DNA of 64,000 nt from Rhodococcoides fascians NBRC 12155 = LMG 3623. Lineage in GTDB: Bacteria > Actinomycetota > Actinomycetes > Mycobacteriales > Mycobacteriaceae. The DNA lies in NCBI RefSeq assembly GCF_001894785.1, contig NZ_BCWW01000001.1, positions 248,001-312,000 of the forward strand. The letters are read 5' to 3'. The position numbers and the translations under genes were made by a program. Below are positions 52,156 to 61,430 of the stretch, piece after piece; positions within the stretch are counted from its first letter, which is position 1, and every line of letters begins with the position of its first letter. Under the pieces are notes generated by a model. It was not told the origin of the DNA, made no database searches, and worked only from the letters and a program-made list of their open reading frames with translations.

Positions 52156-52599
52156 ATGGACTCCACCGCAACGGAATTGGGCCGACAGCTGGGGCCCCTG
52201 CGGCGATCACTGCTCCGGGCGACGCGGGATGTCGCGCAGTTGCCCGACATCGCCGACTCGCACATCGAGGTGATGCGAGCCCTTGCAGCAGAACCGTCCA
52301 TGAGTCCGGGACGCCTTGCCACTCGCCTCAACCTGGCCCGATCCACCGTGAGCAACCTGATCAGAGCGATGGTCGACGCCGGCCTGGTGGAAAGATCGAT
52401 CACCGCGGGTGACCTTCGAGGGGCGACACTGACCGCGTCGCCGAAGGCTGTGAAGCTCCTCGCCGAGTACGACGCGGCGAGCTCCCGAGTACTCGCGGAC
52501 GCACTGGACGAACTGAGTCGACACAACCGCGAAGCCATCGCGGCAGCTCTGCCGGCCTTGGCGGAAATCACCAGCATCCTCTCCCGCCGTAGCTCCTGA
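52156..52599 (+). CDS. MarR-family regulator
   Basis: 147 residues with a winged helix at about 40-110 (SPGRLATRLNLARSTVSNLIRAM, DAGLVERSI). Divergent from padC and probably its phenolic-acid-responsive repressor. ATG at 52156. Element copy 8 lies just after the stop. Confidence 0.9.
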   Translation: MDSTATELGRQLGPLRRSLLRATRDVAQLPDIADSHIEVMRALAAEPSMSPGRLATRLNLARSTVSNLIRAMVDAGLVERSITAGDLRGATLTASPKAVKLLAEYDAASSRVLADALDELSRHNREAIAAALPALAEITSILSRRSS

Positions 52600-52620
52600 T
52601 TCTCGGCGGCGCACCCGCGC

Positions 52621-52675
52621 AGTCCACTCGATGTGCCATTGACCCCCGAAAAGGCCACCGAATGTCACATTGAGT
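52621..52675 (+). repeat. Dispersed bipartite repeat element, copy 8
   Basis: Half-sites CCACTCGATGTGCCATTGA and CCACCGAATGTCACATTGA flank CCCCCGAAAAGG. Convergent gap between marR and the membrane-protein gene. Confidence 0.92.
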
Positions 52676-52708
52676 ACCGGGATGTCGTGCTCGTGCTCCC
52701 TGTTTCGA

Positions 52709-53203
52709 TCAGCGACGCGTGTTGATGTCGAGGACAAGCCGAGGAGTGCGCATCTGACCGACTGTCGACCACCAGCGGTGTGCGGGATACGACAGTCGAA
52801 CCACGAAGTAGTTGACGAATTCGACAACGGCGAACAGCCACACGACGAGCAGTGCGACGCCAATTCCGGCGCTCGACGGAAACCATACGACGACACCGAT
52901 GAGCCCAGCCGCCAACAATGGAACGTTTGCGACTCGACATACGCGATAGAACGCGCGAATGACCGGTGGCATCGGGTTGAGTTCGACCCAGGATCGCGCC
53001 ATTAACCAGTAGACTCCCGCCTGCACGAGGACGGCAAGCAACGGGGTGAGAGCAGACCACATGGCCAGTGAGTCCTCTCGACCGTCGAGCCGTGGTTCTG
53101 CCATGGTGAGCGCAATCGAAGCAAACACCGCTGCGGCGGACAGCTCACCCAGGCCGAGCGACAGATACCGTCGCCGCAACTCGTTCCGGCGACCACTGGA
53201 CAT
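52709..53203 (-). CDS. Four-helix membrane protein, unknown
   Basis: 164 residues from ATG at 53203 (GTG at 53206 also possible). Basic N-terminus (GRRNELRRRYLSLGLGE) then four hydrophobic segments and a short cytosolic tail ending LDINTRR. I do not recognise the family. It is bracketed by element copies 8 and 9 in the same orientation. Confidence 0.75.
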   Translation of the reverse strand: MSSGRRNELRRRYLSLGLGELSAAAVFASIALTMAEPRLDGREDSLAMWSALTPLLAVLVQAGVYWLMARSWVELNPMPPVIRAFYRVCRVANVPLLAAGLIGVVVWFPSSAGIGVALLVVWLFAVVEFVNYFVVRLSYPAHRWWSTVGQMRTPRLVLDINTRR

Positions 53204-53245
53204 CACGCCAGATTAGTCATGAGTTGGCACCGACACCCGCCCCAC

Positions 53246-53300
53246 AGTCCACTGGATGTGCCATTGACCCCCGAAAAGGCCACCGAATGTCACATTGAGT
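53246..53300 (+). repeat. Dispersed bipartite repeat element, copy 9
   Basis: Half-sites CCACTGGATGTGCCATTGA and CCACCGAATGTCACATTGA flank CCCCCGAAAAGG. It lies 19 bases from the stop of the AraC gene and 42 bases upstream of the membrane-protein gene. Confidence 0.92.
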
Positions 53301-53319
53301 GACCAGGGCGGGCGGGGAG

Positions 53320-54189
53320 TCATTGGTTGCGGGCAACCGGGATCCAGAGTTCTCCGGCTCCCGATGACCAGTCGGTGTTGTTCTCGGTGACGGTCAGAAT
53401 TTCCGGGCCGGGGGCGATGTGGAAGGGGTGGGAGGGGAACCACTCGCTGAATGCGTCGGCCCAGAGTTGTTGTAGTGCTGGGGCGAGTGCGGTGTCGCTG
53501 CGTGTTTCGAAGACCGCCCATGTCGATGCGGGGACGCTGAGGGAGTCCAGGCCGGCCGGTTTGGGGGCTGTGGTGGCGACGGCAAAGTAGTAGTCGAAGA
53601 GACTGCCGTCGGTTCGGTCGGCCTCGAAGCCATCGCTGACGAAGAGGATGTGGGGGAGTTCGGGCAGGTCGGCGTGTCGGCGGAGTCGTTCGCCGAATCC
53701 GGTGGGCAAGGTCTGGTGGAACTGGGTCATGGCGGTGTTCTCGCCGTGGAATGTGAGGGGGATTCGCGTCGATTTGCCGATGATGTGGAATGCGGGCAGT
53801 TCGGTGATGCGGTAGTCCATGGTGCTCTTTCCTTCGATGGTCAGGTGAAATGCCAGTGGTGGTCTGGAGCGGAGGGTGGTCCCTGGCTTGCGGGCGTGGG
53901 ATGGTGTGACCCCGTGCATGTCTCGGAATGCGCGAGTGAATGCGTCACCGCTGTAGCCGTACTTGGTCGCGACGTCGAGCACCCCGTTGCCGGCGAGAAT
54001 GTCTGCGGCTGCCAACGACATTCGCCGTTGTCGGATGTACGCCGACAGTGGGATTCCGGCCAGTGCGGAGAACACGCGTCGAAAGTGATAGTCGGACGTG
54101 AGGGTGATGCGAGCAAGCTGTGCCGGGTCGATGTCGTGGTCGAGGTTGTCCTCGATGTAATCGAGTGCTGCATTCCATCGTTCGAGCAT
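53320..54189 (-). CDS. AraC-family regulator with GyrI-like effector domain
   Basis: 289 residues. Two AraC helix-turn-helix units occupy the first ~105 residues (DPAQLARITLTSDYHFRRVF; ATKYGYSGDAFTRAFRDMHG). A GyrI-like small-molecule binding domain follows (YRITELPAFHIIGKSTRI ... ELWIPVARN). This is the Rob/BmrR-like layout. ATG at 54189 has GAAGG upstream. Targets unknown. Confidence 0.9.
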   Translation of the reverse strand: MLERWNAALDYIEDNLDHDIDPAQLARITLTSDYHFRRVFSALAGIPLSAYIRQRRMSLAAADILAGNGVLDVATKYGYSGDAFTRAFRDMHGVTPSHARKPGTTLRSRPPLAFHLTIEGKSTMDYRITELPAFHIIGKSTRIPLTFHGENTAMTQFHQTLPTGFGERLRRHADLPELPHILFVSDGFEADRTDGSLFDYYFAVATTAPKPAGLDSLSVPASTWAVFETRSDTALAPALQQLWADAFSEWFPSHPFHIAPGPEILTVTENNTDWSSGAGELWIPVARNQ

Positions 54190-54277
54190 GTGCCGGTGGC
54201 CTTCCTTCGTTCTGGTGACAACGATAGGGAGGCGGAGGCACGGTTGGCTCGACTTTTCGAGCCCGGCTGGGTCGGGT

Positions 54278-55147
54278 TCAGATGGTGCGCAGATGCCGTC
54301 CGCGTCGCCGAGCACGGAGGCGACCGAGTTCGGCCAACGCGGCATGCGATTGTGCGTCGGCCGGGCGATAGACGATCAATCGAAGATCCGGGTCGCCGAG
54401 TGGAGTGAGGACGTCGAACGTCACGGTCACCGGGCCGACGAGCGGGTGCCGCATCGGCTTGTCTCCCCGGCTTCGTATCGATACTTCTCGTGATTGCCAG
54501 TATCGCGAGAATTCGGCACTGCCGTGTTGGAGTTCGTCGATCAGCAGGGCGAGGTGAGTGTCGTGTGAGTGGTCGACCCACGCGGCACGCAGATCGGCGA
54601 CGGCACCGCGGACGACGTCGTCGCGTGACTCGTAGAAGCCGTCGAATGATGTGTCCAAGAAGCACATTCGGAGGACATTACGACTCTCGGCGGGCCGCTC
54701 GTCTATGTCGAGCAGCAGGGCGGCCATGGTTTCGTTGATGGCCAGGATGTCGAGTCTGTAATCGAGGACCATGGCAGGCAGGGGCTCGACGTCGTGTACC
54801 AACTGGGCGATTCCGTTGGGAATCTTTCGGTCGGTGGGCCGTTCGGGTGCACGATGCCCCGCCAACGTGAACAGGTAGCCCGTCTGGTCGCCGGACAACT
54901 TCAAGGCCCTCGACAGTGACCCCACCACCTGGGCGGACGGTCGGATATCACGGGCCTGCTCGAGCCGCACGAGATAGTCGACGCTGACACCGGCGAGCGC
55001 GGCGACCTCCTCGCGCCTGAGTCCGGGGGTCCGGGAGGCCCCGATCCGTGGCGGCAGACCGACGTCGGACGGAACGAGCGCTTCACGTCGAGACCGCAGG
55101 AAGGCCGCCAGTTCTCGGCGGGCCATCTCCGGTGGCGTCGTGGTCAT
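54278..55147 (-). CDS. XRE regulator with MmyB-like ligand domain
   Basis: 289 residues. N-terminal XRE helix-turn-helix with LRREEVAALAGVSVDYLVRLEQ, then an MmyB PAS-like domain (MVLDYRLDILAINETMAALL; PLGDPDLRLIVYRPAD). Such regulators commonly control the adjacent short-chain dehydrogenase or aldo-keto reductase. It is divergent from the aldo-keto reductase gene with 129 bases between. Confidence 0.92.
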   Translation of the reverse strand: MTTTPPEMARRELAAFLRSRREALVPSDVGLPPRIGASRTPGLRREEVAALAGVSVDYLVRLEQARDIRPSAQVVGSLSRALKLSGDQTGYLFTLAGHRAPERPTDRKIPNGIAQLVHDVEPLPAMVLDYRLDILAINETMAALLLDIDERPAESRNVLRMCFLDTSFDGFYESRDDVVRGAVADLRAAWVDHSHDTHLALLIDELQHGSAEFSRYWQSREVSIRSRGDKPMRHPLVGPVTVTFDVLTPLGDPDLRLIVYRPADAQSHAALAELGRLRARRRGRHLRTI

Positions 55148-55276
55148 TCCACACAGCGTAGGTCAATTCGGACCACTCAGCCTGGTATCGCGCGTCCCAG
55201 GATGACCCCGACCTTCCCGCTTCTCGACCGGACCGGCACTGTGAGCCGGACGGATCGATCGAGAAGGAGACACACG

Positions 55277-56350
55277 ATGACACGGATGGACGACTATCGA
55301 CTCCTGGGACGCTCGGGACTGCGCGTGGCACCGTTGTCGTTGGGGGCCATGACATTCGGGGACGCCTGGGGGTGGGGAGCCGACAAGCAGGAGTCGAAAC
55401 GCATCTTCGACGCTTATCTGCACCTCGGAGGCAACATGATCGATACCGCGAACATCTACACCGACGGTCAATCGGAGCGGTATCTGGGGGAATTTCTCGA
55501 AGGTTGTCGCGACTCGGTTGTCGTATCGACCAAATATGCGGCGACGCGCGATCCGGCGGACCCGAATGCGGGTGGCGGCGGGAGAAAGAGCCTGCGTGGT
55601 TCGGTCGAGGCCAGTTTGCGGAACCTGGGCACCGACTACATCGATCTGATGTACCTGCACGCATGGGACGGTGTGACGCCGAGCGACGAGATCATGGCCG
55701 CCCTCGGTGACTTGGTGCAATCGGGAAAGGTTCTCTACCTCGGCATTTCGGATACCCCGGCCTGGGAGGTCGCGCGAATGCAGACCCTTGCGCAGCTACG
55801 CGGATGGCCACCGCTGTCCGCACTTCAGGTCGAGTACAGCCTGATCGAGCGCACTACCGAACGCGAGTTGTTACCGATGGCAGCAGATCTGGGTCTCGGT
55901 GTGGTTCCGTGGTCACCCCTCGGCGGGGGTGTGTTGACGGGCAAGTACGCCGGTGCCGACCTCGAAGGCGCGAGCTCGAATTCACCGGCGGGCAGTCGGC
56001 GCGATCACGCGAGGTCGAACCGAACACTGACCGAACGTGGGTTGCGCACAGCCGACGTCGTCGTCGAGGTGGCAGAAGAGTTGGGTGCGACTCCGGCCCA
56101 GGTGGCGTTGGCATGGACGCTGCTGCATGCCGCCGTCGTCAGTTCGTTGATCGGTGTCCGGACGGCAGAACAGTTGCAGCACAACATCGGTGCCCTCGAT
56201 ATCGTCTTCGACGAGACGCACTTGGCTCGACTGCAGTCGGTCAGCGCCATCGACATGGGATTTCCGCACGAATTCCTGGCGCGTCCGATGGTGCGTGGGG
56301 TCACGAGCGGGCGGACGTCGGTGCGCCCACGTCCGCCGCGGTCCTGGTGA
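55277..56350 (+). CDS. Aldo/keto reductase
   Basis: 357 residues, a TIM-barrel NADPH reductase. The catalytic region DTANIYTDGQSE, Lys in VVSTKYAA and LYLGISD are present, and the cofactor-binding LIGVRTAEQLQHNIGAL is near the end. ATG at 55277 follows AGAAGGAGA. Likely reduces aldehydes or ketones and is probably controlled by the divergent XRE regulator. Confidence 0.92.
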   Translation: MTRMDDYRLLGRSGLRVAPLSLGAMTFGDAWGWGADKQESKRIFDAYLHLGGNMIDTANIYTDGQSERYLGEFLEGCRDSVVVSTKYAATRDPADPNAGGGGRKSLRGSVEASLRNLGTDYIDLMYLHAWDGVTPSDEIMAALGDLVQSGKVLYLGISDTPAWEVARMQTLAQLRGWPPLSALQVEYSLIERTTERELLPMAADLGLGVVPWSPLGGGVLTGKYAGADLEGASSNSPAGSRRDHARSNRTLTERGLRTADVVVEVAEELGATPAQVALAWTLLHAAVVSSLIGVRTAEQLQHNIGALDIVFDETHLARLQSVSAIDMGFPHEFLARPMVRGVTSGRTSVRPRPPRSW

Positions 56351-56372
56351 TCGGACCTGGTGAGCAGTCGAA

Positions 56373-56834
56373 TCAGGACGACGGTGATCGACGATAGGTC
56401 AACGGATCACCGTCGTGCACGACTGTGAACCCTGCCTTCTCCAGCACTCGGCGCGACGCGGCATTGCCGCGTGCGACTGTCGCAACCATTGCGAGGTTGC
56501 CCACGGTCTCGCGTGCCAAGCCCAGCATTTGCCCAGCACAGCCGCGTCCCCAGTGGTCCGGATGCACCCAGTAGCCCACCTCGACGTGATCGGCTCGACG
56601 GATGAGGCTCAGCAGTCCGACCGGTACCGCGTCTTCGACGCCGATCGACCACATCGGCAGGTCGGGTGTATCGAGGTCCGTCGTCGCCAATGCGCGGTTG
56701 AATCGACCATCGAAATAGGTTCTTGTCCAGGGTTTTCCGTCGCCCACCCACCGCATGACGGAGGCGTCCGAGGCCATCGAGTACAGGAATTCGGCATCGG
56801 TGGCAGTTGCCCGCCGTAGCCGGGTCGACGTCAC
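56373..56834 (-). CDS. GNAT acetyltransferase
   Basis: 153 residues from GTG at 56834; a longer form from ATG at 56909 adds 25 residues that are not part of the fold. GNAT motifs: VEVGYWVHPDHWGRGCAGQM and RRVLEKAGFTVVHDG. RimJ/RimL-like; acceptor unknown. Convergent with the aldo-keto reductase. Confidence 0.83.
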   Translation of the reverse strand: MTSTRLRRATATDAEFLYSMASDASVMRWVGDGKPWTRTYFDGRFNRALATTDLDTPDLPMWSIGVEDAVPVGLLSLIRRADHVEVGYWVHPDHWGRGCAGQMLGLARETVGNLAMVATVARGNAASRRVLEKAGFTVVHDGDPLTYRRSPSS

Positions 56835-56946
56835 AACCGCCGACCATCGATCGGTCGAGGGTCGGCCAACCGCAGTACGATGCTCATGACCTGCAGACGA
56901 TAGAGGCATCCGGATCCGACCGCCACCGAATACCCAAGGGAGCCCG

Positions 56947-57672
56947 ATGAACCTGGCCGACTACGACGTCTTGAGCTTCGATTGCTACGGAACGCTGATC
57001 GATTGGGAGTCGGGGATCGGCGACGTGCTCGGCGCATGGGCTGCGGATGCAGGATCGCCGATGTCCGAAGACGAATTACTCGCCGCCTATGCCCCCAACG
57101 AAGCACAGGCGCAGCAGGATTCACCGTCGATGCTCTATCCCGACATCCTGGCCGACGCATTCGGACGAACAGGCGACGCGCTGGGTATACCGGTCACCCC
57201 GGACTGGTCAGGCAGACTCGCCGGCTCCGTTCCGGACTGGCCGGCGTTTCCGGACTCGGCGGACGCACTGGCATCACTCGCCGAGCACTACAAGCTGGTG
57301 ATTCTGTCCAACGTGCACCGCGCGGGTTTTGCCGGTAGCAACCGTCGGCTCGGCGTTGAATTCGACGCCATCGTCACAGCCGAGGATGTGCACGCATACA
57401 AGCCGGCGGACAACCATTTCGATGCGCTCGACGCGATCCTCGACGACTTCGGTGTGCCCAAATCACGTCTGCTGCACGTGGCACAGAGCCTGTTCCACGA
57501 TCACGTCCCGGCGCGGCGTCACGGCCTTGCGTCGGTGTGGATCGATCGCAGACACGATCGGCCAGGGTGGGGCGCAACACCGGAGCCGAACGGCGACTAC
57601 GGTTTTGCGATGCAGTTCCCGAGCATGGCGGAGTTTGCCGACGCGGCCCGTGGGGCGCACGGCAATGCGTAG
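56947..57672 (+). CDS. HAD-superfamily hydrolase (haloacid dehalogenase type II-like)
   Basis: 241 residues. Nucleophile Asp12 in FDCYGTLIDWE, motif II LSNVHRAG, motif III Lys in AYKPADNHF and an SLFHDH region. The type-II haloacid dehalogenase family has these; physiological substrate unknown. It overlaps the following small membrane gene by eight bases. Confidence 0.87.
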   Translation: MNLADYDVLSFDCYGTLIDWESGIGDVLGAWAADAGSPMSEDELLAAYAPNEAQAQQDSPSMLYPDILADAFGRTGDALGIPVTPDWSGRLAGSVPDWPAFPDSADALASLAEHYKLVILSNVHRAGFAGSNRRLGVEFDAIVTAEDVHAYKPADNHFDALDAILDDFGVPKSRLLHVAQSLFHDHVPARRHGLASVWIDRRHDRPGWGATPEPNGDYGFAMQFPSMAEFADAARGAHGNA

Positions 57673-57901
57673 GTTGAGCACCCTGGTTGGGCTGTGTCTC
57701 GGATTGGTCGGCTCGCTCGGATACTTGCTGTGGGAGATCAGGCCGCGACGGGTCAACTACGCGTTCGTCGTGGACAGTTCGAGTTACATCCGCTCGTTGG
57801 GAATCACCTACACAACGGCGTTCGTTGTCTTCGGCCTACCCATCCTCGGCGCTGTTCTCGGCCTCGTTGTCGGTGTTCTGTTCACCAGAAAGCGACGCTG
57901 A
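57665..57901 (+). CDS. Small two-helix membrane protein
   Basis: 78 residues from ATG at 57665. Two hydrophobic helices (LVGLCLGLVGSLGYLLW and AFVVFGLPILGAVLGLVVGV) join a polar loop; the tail is basic (FTRKRR). Translationally coupled to the HAD gene. No family recognised. Confidence 0.65.
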   Translation: MRRLSTLVGLCLGLVGSLGYLLWEIRPRRVNYAFVVDSSSYIRSLGITYTTAFVVFGLPILGAVLGLVVGVLFTRKRR

Positions 57902-57925
57902 CGCTGTCGGCTACGAGCGACTGCC

Positions 57926-58375
57926 CTACCAGTGCCATGCGTCGCCGCCGACGTTCTCGATGGTTCCTTGCAGGACGCGGATGGTGGTCGCGAAATCGTC
58001 CTGACTGATTCCCTGCATGCGTTCGTCCTGCAGCATCCGTTGGATGTCCGCGGCGCGGGCGAATAGCCGCTCGCCCTCAGGCGTGAACTTCAGTCGTGCA
58101 TGGGATTCGGTGATCAACCCCTTCTCGGTAGCGGAGTCGATTGCGTCGACGATCGCGCCAGGGGTGTCGTTGTGTCCGATCGTGTCGATCGTCCTCGCTC
58201 GATCGGCACCAGCGGGATGCAGTGAAATCTGATGCAGGAGCCACCATTCGGCCTGGGTGATGCCGATGTCGCGGAGCGCTCCGCGTGTTCGAGCGCGGAC
58301 GGCCTCCCCGGCGCGGACGGTCCAGAAGCCGATGGGTTGCTTCTCGGGTGGTTGCATGGGGCGCTGTGTCGTCAT
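57926..58375 (-). CDS. MarR-family regulator
   Basis: 149 residues, winged helix with DIGITQAEWWLLHQISLHP and ATEKGLITESHARLKFTPEG. ATG at 58375. Convergent with the small membrane gene and divergent from the hypothetical membrane gene; target not evident. Confidence 0.88.
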   Translation of the reverse strand: MTTQRPMQPPEKQPIGFWTVRAGEAVRARTRGALRDIGITQAEWWLLHQISLHPAGADRARTIDTIGHNDTPGAIVDAIDSATEKGLITESHARLKFTPEGERLFARAADIQRMLQDERMQGISQDDFATTIRVLQGTIENVGGDAWHW

Positions 58376-58442
58376 GCATCGAACGGTAGAACCTGAACAA
58401 TGCTCGAGGTCAAGAGACCGACTGGCCGGTAGAGTCTCGCGC

Positions 58443-59117
58443 GTGGACAGACCATCCGGCAAAGGGCTCGTCGCAGTGCTCGGGGGCGTCGGCGCGGCCA
58501 CAGGGGCTGCGGCCGCAGTGGTGTGGCACGTTGCGATCACCGAACCGCCGGACACTCCTGGGACGGCACATCTGCGACCGAGCTGGTTCCCCGTGTCGCT
58601 GTACCTCGTTGCCGCCGGAGTGGCTCTGGCTCTGGTGGTGGCGTGGTTTCTCGTCGATTCCGGAATGCGCGTCGTCAGAGACCGTCAGTACAGTTCCGCC
58701 CACCTGTTCACGTTGCTGATCGTCGTCGGTGCCGCGCTGGGAGCGGGCAGCGCCTTCGCGTGGACCCACTGGCCGCCGCAGCAGTTGGAGAGAGCTCCAG
58801 ATCCCGCAGAGGCGTGGGCTCGGTACATCGTGGTTCACAGTGGTGCAACCGAAGTCCCGCAGTCGTCGTTCGGCACCGCACCCGCGGACATATCCGACAT
58901 TGGGATTCAGGACGATGAGGGTTACGTCGGAAATCTCTTCAGTTCTGATGCTGCTGTCGACGACGCGTCACCGTCGACCTTCACCCCGATCATCGGCAGT
59001 CCGTGGACGGTGTTTCCCGTCGGCGGTGTTGTCCTTGCAGCGGTTGCAGCATGGACGTTGTCGCTGAGGGATTTTCGGTTGACTGCGGTGTCGCGATCGG
59101 ACCCGGATGCGCTCTAG
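58443..59117 (+). CDS. Hypothetical membrane protein
   Basis: 224 residues from GTG at 58443. Four hydrophobic segments (VAVLGGVGAATGAAAAVVW; SLYLVAAGVALALVVAWFLV; LFTLLIVVGAALGAGSAFAW; VFPVGGVVLAAVAAWTLSL), with an acidic outer loop between the last two. I do not recognise it. Confidence 0.7.
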   Translation: MDRPSGKGLVAVLGGVGAATGAAAAVVWHVAITEPPDTPGTAHLRPSWFPVSLYLVAAGVALALVVAWFLVDSGMRVVRDRQYSSAHLFTLLIVVGAALGAGSAFAWTHWPPQQLERAPDPAEAWARYIVVHSGATEVPQSSFGTAPADISDIGIQDDEGYVGNLFSSDAAVDDASPSTFTPIIGSPWTVFPVGGVVLAAVAAWTLSLRDFRLTAVSRSDPDAL

Positions 59118-59123
59118 CGAGCC

Positions 59124-59336
59124 CTACTCGTCCGTGCGCAGTTCGTCGACCAACGTGAACAGCCTGCCCAGGTAGTCGCTGTGAAAGACCTCGGTGGCGC
59201 GGATCTTTGCGTTTCCGTCGAGTCCGAACTGAAGGTTGACGAGTTCGACTCCGATGGCGACGCGTCGAGCATCGAGGGTCTCGAGTTCGGCGGCGAGAGC
59301 ATCGACCTTGGCCAGCGGAGACAGTTCGTCGGTCAT
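59124..59336 (-). CDS. Small coiled-coil-like protein
   Basis: 70 residues, MTDELSPLAKVDALAAELE then TLDARRVAIGVELVNLQF and a C-terminal YLGRLFTLVDELRTDE. Alpha-helical, no membrane segment, starting 16 bases after the mraY-like stop, so likely co-transcribed with it. Function unknown; the gene is short and could be doubtful. Confidence 0.55.
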   Translation of the reverse strand: MTDELSPLAKVDALAAELETLDARRVAIGVELVNLQFGLDGNAKIRATEVFHSDYLGRLFTLVDELRTDE

Positions 59337-59352
59337 ATCGGAATCGTAGAGG

Positions 59353-60423
59353 TCAGCCGACGGCTGCGAGGAACTCGCTGTAGAACAATCCGAGCCCCAG
59401 CGCCGACGCGATGGCCGCGAACAGCCACAGTCGGATGATGACCGTTGTTTCCGCCCAGCCACCCAACTCGAAGTGATGGTGGATCGGTGCCATCCGGAAC
59501 GGCCGCTTGCCGGTGGACTTGAAGGACGCGACCTGGATGACCACCGACGCGCTCTCGGCGACGAAAAGGGCTCCGAAGACAACCGCGATCAGCTCGGTCT
59601 TGCTGACGACGGACAGGCCGGCGAGCAGACCACCGAGTGCCAGGGAGCCGGTGTCGCCCATGAAGATCTTGGCCGGTGCCGCGTTCCACCACAGGAATCC
59701 GATGCACGCTCCCGCGGCCGCCGCGCACACGACAGCGAGGTCGAGGGGATCACGCACTTGGTAGCACCCGGCCACCGAATTGGTGGCGCACGATTGCCGG
59801 TACTGCCAGAACGTCATCACCGTGTAGGCGCCGAGGACGAGGGTCATCGAGCCCGCCGCCAACCCGTCGAGCCCGTCGGTGAGGTTGACGGCATTGGACC
59901 AGGCAACGACGAGAAACACACAGAACAGCACGAAGACGATCGGAGCCATCGTGAAGAACGTCGACTGACGCACCAGTGACAGTTCGACGTTGCCCGGCGT
60001 CAGCCCGTTGCCGTTGCGAAACTGCAGAGCCAGAACCGCGAAGATCACCGCGGCACTGATCTGCCCGACGTATTTTCCGGTGGCTTTGAGGCCGAGGCTT
60101 CGCTTCATCCGGAGCTTGATGTAGTCGTCGAGGAAACCGACGATGCCGAGGGCGGTCGCGAGACCGAGGATCAACAGCGCCGATGCCGACGGCCCGTCGC
60201 CTCCCATCGCCACGAGGTGGGAACCGAGGTAACCGGCCCACAGACCCACGATGATCGCGACGCCGCCCATCGTCGGCGTTCCTCGCTTGGCTTGGTGGCT
60301 CGCCGGGCCTTCGACGCGAATCTCCTGGCCGAAGCCCTGCCGGGTGAACAGCGCGATGAGAAATGGCGTCAACAGAATCGAGACCGCCAATGCGATTCCA
60401 CCGGCGACGAGAATGTTGATCAT
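59353..60423 (-). CDS. mraY: MraY-type phospho-MurNAc-pentapeptide transferase (isolated copy)
   Basis: 356 residues with ten membrane helices. All MraY catalytic features are present: D99-D100 in [18 protein letters not shown]180-L-T-D183 in [13 protein letters not shown]257 in GDTGSL, and P313-I-H-H-H-F-E of the MraY-specific loop. It should make lipid I from UDP-MurNAc-pentapeptide and undecaprenyl phosphate. No other mur or fts gene lies near; the standard mraY is normally in the dcw cluster, so this is probably a second copy. A small gene follows. Confidence 0.93.
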   Translation of the reverse strand: MINILVAGGIALAVSILLTPFLIALFTRQGFGQEIRVEGPASHQAKRGTPTMGGVAIIVGLWAGYLGSHLVAMGGDGPSASALLILGLATALGIVGFLDDYIKLRMKRSLGLKATGKYVGQISAAVIFAVLALQFRNGNGLTPGNVELSLVRQSTFFTMAPIVFVLFCVFLVVAWSNAVNLTDGLDGLAAGSMTLVLGAYTVMTFWQYRQSCATNSVAGCYQVRDPLDLAVVCAAAAGACIGFLWWNAAPAKIFMGDTGSLALGGLLAGLSVVSKTELIAVVFGALFVAESASVVIQVASFKSTGKRPFRMAPIHHHFELGGWAETTVIIRLWLFAAIASALGLGLFYSEFLAAVG

Positions 60424-60538
60424 GCGTTGAAGCCCACTCTTCCTCTGTGCTGCGGTTGCCCACCGGGTGCTACCGAGCACCGCGGGATACTGTGCCAAAC
60501 GAATCGGCAAAAGTCGCATTGCGTGACGAAGGTGTTAC

Positions 60539-61393
60539 TCACAGTTGATACGTACCGGGAGACACACCGACCAGTTCGGTGAACTCGCGGGTGAAATGCG
60601 CCTGGTCGAACCATCCGTACCGCGCGGCCAGTTCCGCCAGCGACCCGCTGTATCCGTTGTCGAGATCACTGAGGGCGTCGTGAATCCGATATCGGCCCAG
60701 AACCCACTTGGGCGTCGCACCGACATAACGCTCGAACAACCGCTGTAGCCGACGAGTCCCGATGCCACATCTGTCCTCCACCTGGCCGACGCGTATCAGC
60801 GTCCGATCACCGAGCATCGTGCCGATGACATCCAAGACGATCTCGTACTCCGGCTCGACATCGTGGGCGTAGGGCTCGAGAACCGCGTCGACGACGGTTC
60901 GGCAGTGGTCGGCATCGTGCTGTGAGTCCAGTCGCGTCAACGCGGCGACGGTCTCCAGCCGGAACGGGGTGGGCGGAGCTACTGGGACGTCTCGCAGAGT
61001 TCGGGCCACGGTTCCGGTGAAGCTCGCGTAGCCGCCGGGTCGGAACTTGACGCCGAACACCCACCCGGAATCGGCGAGTTCGACGTCGAACCGTCGGGTC
61101 AGCACTCCGGTCACGACCACCGGCTCGGTGACGCCGGCGCGGGTCCAGCCGTGCTCGACGCTGAGCGTGCATGCCGGGTGGGGCAGGGTCGAGCTGCGAT
61201 ACGAGATGCCCGACGGCAGATCCCACCGAAGTTGCCAGTAGTTCTCGACCCACGGTTCCAACGACGCCGCACACGGCAGCCGGACCAGGTCGACATACTG
61301 CGCCAGCTGATCCGGCCGCAGGACACCGGCGTGGGTGGCTGTCGCATTTTTCCTATCCGGCACGGGCGTCAGTGTAGGAGTCTGGTCCGACAC
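60539..61393 (-). CDS. AraC-family regulator with DUF6597-like N-terminus
   Basis: 284 residues from GTG at 61393. An N-terminal effector region (LEPWVENYWQLRWDLP; VFGVKFRPGGYASF) precedes an AraC helix-turn-helix pair (GIGTRRLQRLFERYVG; SLAELAARYGWFDQAHFTRE). Divergent from a glyoxalase-fold gene by 37 bases and so perhaps its regulator. Confidence 0.88.
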   Translation of the reverse strand: MSDQTPTLTPVPDRKNATATHAGVLRPDQLAQYVDLVRLPCAASLEPWVENYWQLRWDLPSGISYRSSTLPHPACTLSVEHGWTRAGVTEPVVVTGVLTRRFDVELADSGWVFGVKFRPGGYASFTGTVARTLRDVPVAPPTPFRLETVAALTRLDSQHDADHCRTVVDAVLEPYAHDVEPEYEIVLDVIGTMLGDRTLIRVGQVEDRCGIGTRRLQRLFERYVGATPKWVLGRYRIHDALSDLDNGYSGSLAELAARYGWFDQAHFTREFTELVGVSPGTYQL

Positions 61394-61430
61394 CTTCGAG
61401 AAACGATCGACGCTGTCGAGGAGAAACACC

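Noticed and set aside
49193..53300. Recurrent peptide like FGGLFGGQWHIEWT from several short frames
   Set aside because: It is simply the translation of the dispersed repeat element and is not a conserved protein motif.
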